DNA from: JAYWDA01 sp043779185
GTDB taxonomy: Bacteria; Bdellovibrionota; Bdellovibrionia; Bdellovibrionales; Bdellovibrionaceae
NCBI GenBank assembly: GCA_043779185.1
Contig: JAYWEQ010000140.1
Location: 1 to 16,890, forward strand
Length of the DNA stretch: 16,890 nucleotides
Direction of reading: 5' to 3'
Shown one piece after another: positions 1-5,953 of this stretch. A model generated the notes under the pieces. It saw only the letters and a program-made list of their open reading frames with translations. It made no database searches and was not told where the DNA came from. Position numbers and translations under genes: made by a program. Numbering within the stretch: the first letter of the stretch is position 1; the number at the start of each line of letters is the position of its first letter.

Positions 1-1397
1 TGCACCCAACGGAGGGATACATGATCTCGGGCCCAATTCCTGGGCTGCTAGAGCAAGCCTCAGTCTGTCATTATATACCAAAGGAGCACGCCCTAGAAAT
101 AAGGGCCACTATTCCGGCGCAGCTCTGGCAGGAGATTTCAGGGCGAATTCCTGAAGGAAGCTTATTCATTGCATTGAGCTCCATCCACTGGCGCGAGGCC
201 TGGAAATATGGAGAGCGTGCATTTCGCTACTGTCAACACGACGTCGGCCACGCCCTTGCGGCCCTCGGGATTTCCGCAGCAACGCTTGGATGGAGCCTTA
301 GACTATTGGACGTGTTGTCGACAGAAGACCTCTCCATCCTTCTTGGCCTTCCATTGCTCCAACATGATGAAATTGAAGAGCCTGACTGCTTACTACTCGT
401 AACTCCACATCGTGCCGTGAACGGAGGAGAATACAACGACCCCGCAGCCGTTTTTTCCGAGGAGATTATTAAGGGATTCCAAGGGTTCTCTTGGCTCGGA
501 AATGCGAATCGCTTAAGTCCTTCTCACGAAAAATGGCCCATGATTGATGACGTCTCTTTAGCGAGTCGAAAAATCCGCACAGTCGCCAGTTGGCCCGAAG
601 ACCCCGCTCATTCACCAGACCTAGAAAAGCCAGAGGAAAATGAGCGGGCTGACGTACTATCCATTCGTAAAATTATTCATCAAAGAAGAAGCGCTGTGGA
701 TTTCGATGGCAAGAGTGCCATTTCGGTGGAGGCTTTTTATGGATTTCTGAATAGAACCTCAGACACCTTAGATTCAGGGGCTAGAAAAGATTTATTCAAA
801 ATGATTCCTTGGGAACCCCAAGTTCATCTTGCAGTTTTTATTCATCGAGTAACGGGTCTTGATCCTGGTTTGTATTTTTATGTTCGTCATCCGAGCTATA
901 CATCTGATTTGCGAACAGCAATGAAGCCGGAGTTTTTGTGGGAGAAGCCCGATAGCTGTCCATCGAACTTAAGCTTTTTTAAATTATTGGGAGGAGATAT
1001 CCGGTCCGTCGCAAAGACCGTATCCTGCAACCAGGACATTGCGGCTGATGGTTGCTTTAGCCTTGGTATGATCGCTCATTTTGAAAACCCTTTACGTGAG
1101 AAAGGTCCCTACTTTTATCGGCGGCTCTTCTGGGAAACAGGAATTGTGGGTCAGGTTCTTTACCTTGAAGCAGAGTCCATCGGAATCCGAGCGACAGGGA
1201 TTGGCTGTTTTTTTGACGATGCCATGCACGAGCTACTTGGGATTCAAGATCTCCGATTCCAAAGTCTTTATCATTTTACGGTGGGTTATCCCGTGGAAGA
1301 CACCCGACTCACGAGCCTGCCGGCCTACTCCGATGTCGTTCTAGGAACGAAAGAATCAGACGAAAGCACCCGGCAAGTAAAAACAATATTGAGCTAA
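1..1397 (+). CDS. SagB/ThcOx-type nitroreductase-fold dehydrogenase, 5' end outside the window
   Basis: The frame is already open at the window edge: codons from position 3 read HPTEGY directly before the first ATG (21). The SagB/ThcOx-type FMN oxidoreductase family has a conserved NLHPTEGY segment there, so the ATG at 21 is internal despite the GGAGG before it. About 464 residues remain; full members are usually somewhat over 500. Two nitroreductase-like halves are visible. The first contains IHWREAWKYGERAFRYCQHDVGHA (given as IHWREAWKYG and FRYCQHDVGHA). The second starts at an IRKIIHQRRSAVDF segment and ends with QVLYLEAESIGIRATGIG, then FQSLYHFTVGYPVED. Family members oxidise small molecules or peptide azolines, but no cyclodehydratase or precursor-peptide gene lies nearby, so the substrate is unknown. 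GC content is higher than in the right half of the window. It ends at TAA and faces the minus-strand small gene across a hairpin. Confidence 0.9.
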   Translation, partial: HPTEGYMISGPIPGLLEQASVCHYIPKEHALEIRATIPAQLWQEISGRIPEGSLFIALSSIHWREAWKYGERAFRYCQHDVGHALAALGISAATLGWSLRLLDVLSTEDLSILLGLPLLQHDEIEEPDCLLLVTPHRAVNGGEYNDPAAVFSEEIIKGFQGFSWLGNANRLSPSHEKWPMIDDVSLASRKIRTVASWPEDPAHSPDLEKPEENERADVLSIRKIIHQRRSAVDFDGKSAISVEAFYGFLNRTSDTLDSGARKDLFKMIPWEPQVHLAVFIHRVTGLDPGLYFYVRHPSYTSDLRTAMKPEFLWEKPDSCPSNLSFFKLLGGDIRSVAKTVSCNQDIAADGCFSLGMIAHFENPLREKGPYFYRRLFWETGIVGQVLYLEAESIGIRATGIGCFFDDAMHELLGIQDLRFQSLYHFTVGYPVEDTRLTSLPAYSDVVLGTKESDESTRQVKTILS

Positions 1398-1520
1398 ATT
1401 TTTAGGACCATATGTAAAATTACGAAAATGGCGATCTCGACTCGTAATGATTTGCTTGGCGTGAGTGGCTTGTAGGAAGGACGAAAAAGTTTTTAATTGT
1501 AGAGAACGGCAAACCCAAAA

Positions 1521-1553
1521 GGGAGAAATGAGCCAATGGGCTTCACCCCTCCC
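1521..1553 (-). terminator. Hairpin between convergent genes
   Basis: The bases GGGAG...CTCCC enclose an inner AGCC/GGGCT stem. The hairpin lies between the convergent dehydrogenase gene and the minus-strand small gene. On the minus strand it is followed by CCCTTTT, a short U-run; on the plus strand no U-run follows. It is therefore better read as the terminator of the minus-strand gene. The stem is imperfect. Confidence 0.4.
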
Positions 1554-1569
1554 AAAATGAGTTCTAGGA

Positions 1570-1740
1570 CTAGCGAACTTTGTTTTCTGATGGTGTCCAA
1601 GGGGTTCCCCAATTCTTGGTCTGCATCTGTTTAAGAATCTCTAGTTGAGCGATGCGAACCTGATGAACGACTCTTGGGAGTTGTCCTGTGCTAGCAGCTA
1701 AAACGGTCAACATTGAAGCTATAGCGATAATTTGTTTCAT
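1570..1740 (-). CDS. Small exported-looking protein (56 aa), VLAASTGQLPR family, copy 1
   Basis: This gene encodes 56 residues starting MKQIIAIASMLTVLAAS. A GGAG ribosome-binding site (plus-strand 1749-1752) lies eight bases before the ATG. A lysine followed by a hydrophobic run ending in AAS resembles a signal peptide or short membrane segment. The remainder (TGQLPRVVHQVRIAQLEIL, then a Trp/Pro-containing polar tail) could be a mature peptide of about 38 residues. It is clearly related to the protein encoded at 2543-2734: the two share VLAASTGQLPR, then IAQL at the same spacing and a similar basic C-terminus. The two genes have different genetic contexts. I recognise no characterised family. 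That two diverged copies keep the same core is the best evidence that it is a real gene. Upstream lie three 11-bp repeats and a 17-bp palindrome. Confidence 0.75.
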   Translation of the reverse strand: MKQIIAIASMLTVLAASTGQLPRVVHQVRIAQLEILKQMQTKNWGTPWTPSENKVR

Positions 1741-1881
1741 AAAAAAATCTCCTTTAAGGTTTCAAGCCTATGTTTAAAAAACTGTAGAAAAGAGTCTGTG
1801 GATTTTTACGTTTCTAAGGTTTTCAATCTGAAAAGCAGAGTTTTTAGCCCTAGAAGACGCTCAAAATTCGTTGAAGAAAAA

Positions 1882-1911
1882 GAAGCAAACGAGAAGCAAA
1901 AAAGAAGCAAA
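1882..1911. repeat. Three direct repeats of GAAGCAAA with exact 11-bp period
   Basis: GAAGCAAA occurs at 1882-1889, 1893-1900 and 1904-1911, each preceded by A. The spacing is 11 bp, close to one helical turn, so the copies lie on one face of the DNA. They sit about 140-170 bp upstream of the minus-strand small gene and could be binding sites for a regulator. No factor is identified. Confidence 0.6.
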
Positions 1912-1922
1912 CCCATGAAATG

Positions 1923-1939
1923 TTCAGAAACTTTCTGAA
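1923..1939. promoter_or_regulatory. 17-bp perfect palindrome, candidate operator
   Basis: TTCAGAAA-C-TTTCTGAA is a perfect inverted repeat around one central base. It sits 11 bases after the 11-bp repeats, in the gap between the minus-strand small gene and the plus-strand recombinase-domain gene. Its size and symmetry suit a dimeric repressor. It is flanked more loosely by CCCAT and ATGGG. The binding protein is unknown. Confidence 0.4.
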
Positions 1940-2040
1940 ATGATGGGCTTTAGACTGTCGTGCATTTGTTAATGAAATTAACCAGTTAGAATTTCTAGTT
2001 TTTTTTTGGGATTCTCGAAACGGCCACAATACTCACGAAA

Positions 2041-2055
2041 AAAATTGGTCGGGGA
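2041..2055. repeat. 15-bp direct repeat, copy 1, possible att site
   Basis: AAAATTGGTCGGGGA is repeated exactly at 5864-5878. On the minus strand it reads TCCCCGACCA followed by ATTTT, which looks like the CCA-ended 3' terminus of a tRNA gene, a common integrase target. No complete tRNA is attached. It sits just upstream of the recombinase-domain gene, where that gene has lost any recognisable start codon. Confidence 0.45.
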
Positions 2056-2166
2056 AGTTCAACAACTGAGTTCTCCTACCAACCTGTTGATAAGATTGAT
2101 CTCTTTCACCTCGGAGATCATGGGATTTTTAGAAAAGCAGCCCCATTTTACGAATCTGGCCTGTCA

Positions 2167-2556
2167 TTGCGCGAAATAGCGAAAGAGATTGGCGTCGCAA
2201 AGACATCTATTCGCAAGGCACTAATCGCAGGAGGCTTGGACCTGCGCCCCTGTAATCGCAGTCTGACCTATTCCAGGTCAAAGTCCGAACATCATCATAT
2301 CGGTGTCGCACCCTACGGCTATTTTGTCCAAAACGGACGCCTTGTGGAGGACTCCCGCGAGCAAGTAGTAGTCCGCAAGATCATGAAGCTATGGACCGAA
2401 GGCCAAAGTCTATCGGCCATCGCACGGCACATTAACGGACTCAAGATTCGTCCTCGCAAGGGAAAAATTTGGGACCACTCAATCATCAGATCAATAGTGA
2501 ATCGTCAGGAATCAATCAAACAACAGACCTCAGGAGGTAAACATGGGACTCGATAA
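2167..2556 (+). CDS. HTH plus Recombinase-domain protein without serine catalytic domain, copy 1
   Basis: The protein begins with a resolvase-type helix-turn-helix (SLREIAKEIGVAKTSIRKAL). Residues about 45-125 resemble the 'Recombinase' domain of large serine recombinases: APYGYFVQNGRLVED, a helix ending in IARHINGLKIRPR, then KGKIWDHSIIRSIV. The N-terminal resolvase catalytic domain is absent, so it should not cut DNA; a DNA-binding or regulatory role is inferred. Similarity to the copy at 5343-5792 continues upstream of this TTG (VDKIDLFHL against HDSIDLSYL). However, the open frame from 1999 to 2167 has no ATG, GTG or TTG, so the 5' end may be damaged or use a rare start. Its last 14 bases overlap the next small gene, which implies coupled translation. 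Confidence 0.65.
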   Translation: MREIAKEIGVAKTSIRKALIAGGLDLRPCNRSLTYSRSKSEHHHIGVAPYGYFVQNGRLVEDSREQVVVRKIMKLWTEGQSLSAIARHINGLKIRPRKGKIWDHSIIRSIVNRQESIKQQTSGGKHGTR

Positions 2557-2734
2557 ACTCATCGCATTAGGAGCAACGCTAGCGGTTCTCGCCGCATCGA
2601 CTGGACAACTACCACGTGCGATTCTTGCCATTCATATCGCTCAACTGCACTTGATCCGGGACTCACAGGCATCGAAGTGGCCCAAGGCGCAGTTGCTACC
2701 GGAATCAAAGTGGCGACGTGAGCGGGTTCGTTAG
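2543..2734 (+). CDS. Small exported-looking protein (63 aa), VLAASTGQLPR family, copy 2
   Basis: A near-perfect AGGAGGT (2532-2538) sits five bases before this ATG, inside the end of the upstream recombinase-domain gene, so this is a strongly translated and probably coupled gene. The N-terminus (MGLDKLIALGATLAVLAAS) has one charged stretch and a hydrophobic run, like a signal peptide or single membrane helix. Then come TGQLPR, an IAQLHLIRD segment and a basic C-terminus ending RRERVR. The core VLAASTGQLPR is identical to copy 1 on the minus strand at 1570-1740. Function is unknown. Possible roles are a secreted peptide, a membrane-active toxin-like peptide or a regulator of its neighbour; the sequence does not decide between them. 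Confidence 0.72.
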   Translation: MGLDKLIALGATLAVLAASTGQLPRAILAIHIAQLHLIRDSQASKWPKAQLLPESKWRRERVR

Positions 2735-2832
2735 ATTGTAAAAACTGCGCCTGTATTTTGCAAAATTAAAGATATAGTTTTGATCAGATCTGACACTCAC
2801 TTTGAAAGATTGGCACATATTCAATAGAGCGG

Positions 2833-2870
2833 CGAGCCCGGGAGTCCGGCGTTAATTCACCTGGGTCTCG
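2833..2870 (+). terminator. Possible terminator after the recombinase/small-protein pair
   Basis: CGAGCCCGGG (2833-2842) can pair, with one bulge and one wobble, with CCTGGGTCTCG (2860-2870). TCAGTTTTAT follows. It lies about 100 bp past the end of the small gene and before the ArsR promoter, where an intrinsic terminator would be expected. The U-run is short. Confidence 0.4.
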
Positions 2871-2974
2871 TCAGTTTTATAGTGCCTTAGTAGTCGTAAA
2901 TCGATTTTAAGTATTAACTTGCGATACAACAGAAATTCAAGTCCGTTGAGGCGTCCGTAATCCATGTATAAACC

Positions 2975-3035
2975 ATTTAACCATATAGTTGACTCTTTTC
3001 TGATTTATGGGTATCATTCAACTAAATGGTTAAAT
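2975..3035 (+). promoter_or_regulatory. arsR operon promoter inside an 18-bp inverted-repeat operator
   Basis: The -35 box is TTGACT (2989-2994) and the -10 box TATCAT (3012-3017), 17 bp apart, each five of six to consensus. Transcription should start around 3024-3026, at or within two bases of the ATG at 3026, so the mRNA would be leaderless or nearly so. The arms ATTTAACCATATAGTTGA (2975-2992) and TCAACTAAATGGTTAAAT (3018-3035) are inverted repeats with 17 of 18 matches. The left arm covers the -35 box and the right arm abuts the -10 box and covers the start codon. Within each arm AACNATATNGTT or a close variant is itself nearly symmetric. Binding of the ArsR product here would block initiation; that autoregulation is inferred. 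Confidence 0.7.
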
Positions 3036-3358
3036 CAGAGGCTGTTCAACTAGACCTTCTATTTCACGCTTTGGCCGACTCTACGAGACGAGCCATCTTG
3101 AAGGATATCTCCAAGAAAGAAAAAACCGTTAGCGAAATAGCAAAGCCATTTCGAATGTCCCTAGCAGCGGTATCCAAACATCTCAAAGTTTTGGAAGTCG
3201 CCCATCTGATTGATCGCAGAAAAGAAGGCAGTTTTCAAATTGTGAAGCTAAATGCGGAGGCTCTCATGACAGCGGAACGATGGATGTCGTATTATCGAAA
3301 ATTCTGGAATGACCGTCTTGATATCCTCCAAGAGTTACTAGAGAAGGGGAAGGTATGA
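3026..3358 (+). CDS. ArsR-family winged-helix repressor (AHSA1-linked type)
   Basis: The 110-residue protein has the classic N-terminal signature FHALADSTRRAIL (residues 13-25). A helix-turn-helix follows at about 34-61 (VSEIAKPFRMSLAAVSKHL) and a wing at 62-76 ending in IVKLN. It lacks the Cys-rich metal site of ArsR/SmtB sensors. This subgroup typically sits directly before an AHSA1/SRPBCC gene and is thought to control it, as here. The stop overlaps the next start (ATGA). There is almost no 5' leader, so no Shine-Dalgarno site applies; the start is supported by the ALADSTRR alignment and the promoter position. It probably binds the inverted repeat at its own promoter. The ligand is unknown. 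Confidence 0.9.
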   Translation: MVKSEAVQLDLLFHALADSTRRAILKDISKKEKTVSEIAKPFRMSLAAVSKHLKVLEVAHLIDRRKEGSFQIVKLNAEALMTAERWMSYYRKFWNDRLDILQELLEKGKV

Positions 3359-3795
3359 GCGAAAATATCACTTTACAAATCAAACGAGTCATCAAGGCTA
3401 AACGCCACAAAGTTTTTGAGGCTTGGACTAAACCAGAACTCATTAAGAAATGGTATGCGCCAGGAGCGATGGTGGTACCCAGTGCCTCTGTCGATCTTAA
3501 AGTGGGCGGTGAATACCGAGTAGAGATGAAGGGCGATATGGGAGGTGAAGTTGTCAATCCCACTGCAGGTGGTACGTACCAGAAAATTATTCCAAATGAA
3601 TCGATTTCTTTTACCTGGGGATGGATAGGTGATCCCACACCTCAAACGTTGGTCACAGTTACTTTTAAAGATGTCGATGGTGGAACAGAAGTTACTCTAA
3701 CTCACGAACGATTCGCAGACGTTGCTGCTCGTGACAAGCATCAACATGGTTGGATGGGTTGCCTAGAGAATTTGGTAAAATATTTGGAAGGATAA
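3355..3795 (+). CDS. AHSA1-type SRPBCC domain protein
   Basis: This 146-residue single-domain protein has features typical of the AHSA1 (activator of Hsp90 ATPase-like) branch of the START/SRPBCC fold. These are an N-terminal strand plus RVIKAKRHKVFEAWTKPELIKKWYAP, a VGGEYRVEM strand, GGTYQKIIPNESISFTWGW, and a C-terminal helix after DKHQHGWMGCLENLVKYLEG. The fold forms a hydrophobic pocket for a small ligand; bacterial members with ArsR partners remain poorly defined. It is preceded by GAGAAGGGGAAGGT within the arsR end and its ATG overlaps the arsR stop, so translation is coupled. The next gene follows after three bases. Confidence 0.88.
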   Translation: MSENITLQIKRVIKAKRHKVFEAWTKPELIKKWYAPGAMVVPSASVDLKVGGEYRVEMKGDMGGEVVNPTAGGTYQKIIPNESISFTWGWIGDPTPQTLVTVTFKDVDGGTEVTLTHERFADVAARDKHQHGWMGCLENLVKYLEG

Positions 3796-3798
3796 GGA

Positions 3799-4416
3799 AT
3801 GAAAAAGAAAATACTGATTGGGTTTGGAATCTTATTTGGCGTTCTTGTTATTGCATGGATTACTGCAGCACCTGGTGAAAAGTTCAAGTCTGGGGATGTA
3901 TTCCCAACGTTGAATCTCATGAACATCCACGGAGCTGAAGTTAAAATCCCAAGCTCTAAATCAAAGTGGGTCCATCTGCAGTTTCGCAGATTTGCCGGAT
4001 GCCCAATATGCAATTTACATCTTCAATCGTTTGTACAAAGAAACTCAGAGATTGAGGCAGCGGGAATACACGAGGTCGTTGTGTTTCATTCACCCAAAGA
4101 GTCATTACTCCCCTTTCAAGGGAAGTTTCCGTTTGATGTCATTGGAGATCCTGAAAAGAAACTCTATGAACAGTTCGGCGTAGGTTCTTCTATTTTTTCT
4201 GTTCTAGATGTTCGAGTGTGGCCTAAGATGAAAGAGGGTAACTCTATAGTAGACAGACCAAAAGGTGATCCCGAAGGCGGGCCGTTGGGCTTACCTGCAG
4301 ATTTTCTTGTCGGCTCTGATGGAAAAATCGTTGCCGTTCATTACGGAAGACACGCTTATGATCAATGGTCAGTCGATGACGTGATACAGATTTCAAAACT
4401 AGGGAGAATTCAATGA
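3799..4416 (+). CDS. Membrane-anchored peroxiredoxin/thioredoxin-fold protein (AhpC/TSA-like)
   Basis: The 205-residue protein has an N-terminal membrane segment or uncleaved signal (about residues 5-22, after MKKK). A thioredoxin-like domain follows. The motif FRRFAGCPIC carries a CPIC pair (Cys68, Cys71), followed by LHLQSF; later come VVVFHSPKE, FDVIGDPEKKLYEQFGV and the closing GLPADFLV...HYGRHAYDQWSVDDV. That pattern matches AhpC/TSA-like 'peroxiredoxin-like' proteins rather than periplasmic TlpA, and predicts a thiol redox or peroxidase activity outside the inner membrane. A GGATAAGGA site precedes the ATG. Its stop overlaps the next start (ATGA). Membership in an ArsR operon suggests induction with the SRPBCC proteins. 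The substrate is unknown. Confidence 0.82.
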   Translation: MKKKILIGFGILFGVLVIAWITAAPGEKFKSGDVFPTLNLMNIHGAEVKIPSSKSKWVHLQFRRFAGCPICNLHLQSFVQRNSEIEAAGIHEVVVFHSPKESLLPFQGKFPFDVIGDPEKKLYEQFGVGSSIFSVLDVRVWPKMKEGNSIVDRPKGDPEGGPLGLPADFLVGSDGKIVAVHYGRHAYDQWSVDDVIQISKLGRIQ

Positions 4417-4622
4417 CTATGAAGACAGAAGATTCGGCGGAGTTTAGTGGACAATGTGCATTTGCCGTAAGTCTTGGCAAAAAAAATGTCGCAGGAAAAA
4501 ACAGTGTATATTTGATTCAAAATAGCAGGAAGTATTTATTTTCAAATATAGTTGCCAAGTTTTTGTGGAGAATTTTACCCAGTCAAAAACAAAAGGCCGA
4601 GGAAAATTGGAAGTTAAAATAA
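4413..4622 (+). CDS. Small YHS-like protein
   Basis: This 69-residue protein is translationally coupled to the preceding gene by an ATGA overlap. It reads EFSGQCAFAVSLGKKNVAGKNSVYLI, then RKYLFSNIVAKFLWRILPSQKQKAEENW. The order (a Cys near the front, a short strand pair, KYLFSN, then a helix ending KAEENW) resembles YHS-type domains, which bind metals or occur with redox proteins. The Y-H-S letters themselves are not all present, so the family call is tentative. Its place between a thiol-redox gene and an SRPBCC gene, with no gaps, supports a real gene in the same pathway. Confidence 0.7.
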   Translation: MTMKTEDSAEFSGQCAFAVSLGKKNVAGKNSVYLIQNSRKYLFSNIVAKFLWRILPSQKQKAEENWKLK

Positions 4623-4626
4623 AACC

Positions 4627-5073
4627 ATGGCTGTAGATGTAATCACAGAGATCAATATTCTATGTCCGCGAGAACAAGTGGCACACTATGCTTGTGATCC
4701 TGATCATGCTCCGAACTGGTATGTAAATATCAAAAAAGTCGAATGGGAAACAGAGAAGCCGCTTCGAGTGGGGTCTCGTATTGCATTCGTCGCGCAATTT
4801 TTAGGAAAACGTCTGGCTTACACTTACGAAATCGTAGAACTGAAAGCTGGAGAGCGGATTGTCATGCGCACGGCTCAGGGGCCGTTTCCGATGGAAACAA
4901 CATACATTTGGGAATCACTCACGCCTACGACGACTAGAATGGTCTTAAGGAATAGAGGCGAACCAAAAGGGTTCTCGATTTTAATGGCTCCACTTATGGA
5001 AATGGCCATGCGTCGAGCAAATCAAAAAGACCTCTGTTTACTAAAAACGATCCTTGAATCTTCTGGCGTTTGA
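4627..5073 (+). CDS. SRPBCC / polyketide-cyclase-like protein
   Basis: This 148-residue protein is the second START-fold (SRPBCC) member of the operon. The signs are DVITEINILCPREQVAHYACDPDHAPNWY at the front, GSRIAFVAQFLGKRLAYTYEIVEL, then RIVMRTAQGPFPMETTYIWE, and a long C-terminal helix after MAPLMEMAMRRANQKDLCLLK. Family members bind lipids, polyketides or other hydrophobic ligands; some are enzymes. It starts four bases after the preceding stop, with only a distant GGAAG as ribosome site, so coupling is likely. It is the last gene of the operon; I see no clear terminator after it. Confidence 0.82.
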   Translation: MAVDVITEINILCPREQVAHYACDPDHAPNWYVNIKKVEWETEKPLRVGSRIAFVAQFLGKRLAYTYEIVELKAGERIVMRTAQGPFPMETTYIWESLTPTTTRMVLRNRGEPKGFSILMAPLMEMAMRRANQKDLCLLKTILESSGV

Positions 5074-5226
5074 AACAAACCGACTTCCCACAGTCAAATA
5101 TTGTAACTTCCCGATCGTGCTAGATTCTCACTTTACGCTCGCACTCCACTTCCTAAGCGGCGCATTGGGTTTTAATCACTGCTAATGTAGCTACCGTGCG
5201 ATCGCGAATTTGAAGGTTTCGGTACC

Positions 5227-5260
5227 GGCCAGCTCCAGGAAATAACTCCACAAACTGGCC
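5227..5260 (+). other. Hairpin in the leader of recombinase copy 2
   Basis: GGCCAG (5227-5232) and CTGGCC (5255-5260) form a perfect 6-bp stem with a 22-base loop, ending 82 bases before the ATG. It could be an upstream terminator-like element, lacking a U-run, or a protein-binding site. Confidence 0.3.
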
Positions 5261-5342
5261 TAGAAATCTCTATTCTATATTGGCCATTATTTCTAGTTGT
5301 CAGAGTTCATCAGAGCCAGATATCGATGGCGTGGAGTCTAAA

Positions 5343-5792
5343 ATGAATTTTTCGCTCCCCCATGACAGTATCGACTTAAGTTATTTGTTGAATAACCAAA
5401 CTCATGTGAAATGCATGAAGCTCAGAGAGAATAACTACTCCTACGCCGCGATCGCTCGACAACTAGGGATATCAAAAAGTTTCGTTATTAAAACTTTGGC
5501 GCGATATTCAACTCAGACTGGGACAAATTGCAGATCTGGAAATCCCCCTTATGGGTACGTTCGAGCAAACGGAATTTTAATGAAACAGCCAAAAGAAATG
5601 GAAATCATTTTGCGAATCTTGAATTTATACAAAAATCAGCGGACCGCATATGAAATCGCTGTGGTCCTGAATCACGAAAATATCAGTCCGCGAAAAGCAA
5701 AACATTGGGACCATTCTTCTGTGAAAAAAGTCCTTGAGCGATACAAAAACAGATTTGATGAGGTAGAAAAATTTTTACAAGAATCGAACTAA
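5343..5792 (+). CDS. HTH plus Recombinase-domain protein without serine catalytic domain, copy 2
   Basis: I start the gene at the ATG at 5343, preceded by GGAG at a good distance, rather than the TTG at 5280. The result is 149 residues. Order: HDSIDLSYL, an HTH (YSYAAIARQLGISKSFVIKTL), then the Recombinase-type domain with NPPYGYVRANGILMKQPKEMEIILRIL, IAVVLNHENISPRKAKHWDHSSVKKVL. It aligns throughout with the gene at 2167-2556 but has no resolvase catalytic domain, so strand exchange on its own is not expected. Unlike copy 1 it is not followed by a VLAASTGQLPR gene. It lies about 70 bp before the second 15-bp repeat and the integrase. A DNA-binding accessory or regulatory role is inferred. 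Confidence 0.78.
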   Translation: MNFSLPHDSIDLSYLLNNQTHVKCMKLRENNYSYAAIARQLGISKSFVIKTLARYSTQTGTNCRSGNPPYGYVRANGILMKQPKEMEIILRILNLYKNQRTAYEIAVVLNHENISPRKAKHWDHSSVKKVLERYKNRFDEVEKFLQESN

Positions 5793-5863
5793 ATTTTTTT
5801 GTTTTATAACTATCTGATTTTTGTGGTTCTTTTCGGGCTGAACCGGTCATACACTCAATTGTT

Positions 5864-5878
5864 AAAATTGGTCGGGGA
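5864..5878. repeat. 15-bp direct repeat, copy 2, next to the integrase
   Basis: AAAATTGGTCGGGGA is identical to 2041-2055 and lies 76 bp beyond the 3' end of the minus-strand integrase gene. It continues GACAG, so the minus strand ends CTGTCTCCCCGACCA like a tRNA acceptor 3' end. No matching 5' half (GGGGAGA) or T-arm is present, so it is at most a tRNA-end remnant. Proximity to a complete integrase supports an att role. Confidence 0.5.
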
Positions 5879-5953
5879 GACAGCCCAGGGGCAACCTCCC
5901 GAAACCATTAGTCTTCGATGGCCCATGTTACTTTTTGTTACAGCCGAGGCTTC

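Larger units (their letters stand above)
1741..2040. other. Divergent intergenic region, no gene seen
   Basis: This AT-rich gap lies between the minus-strand small gene and the recombinase-domain gene. Besides the 11-bp repeats and the 17-bp palindrome it holds GTTAAT-GAA-ATTAAC, a perfect palindrome at 1968-1982, and a run of nine T at 1999-2007. Short frames here look non-coding. It probably carries promoters for both directions, but I cannot place convincing -35/-10 pairs. Confidence 0.5.

Noticed and set aside
21..23. ATG at 21 as true start of the dehydrogenase
   Set aside because: The frame is open upstream and HPTEGY before it is a conserved part of the family, so the gene begins outside the window.
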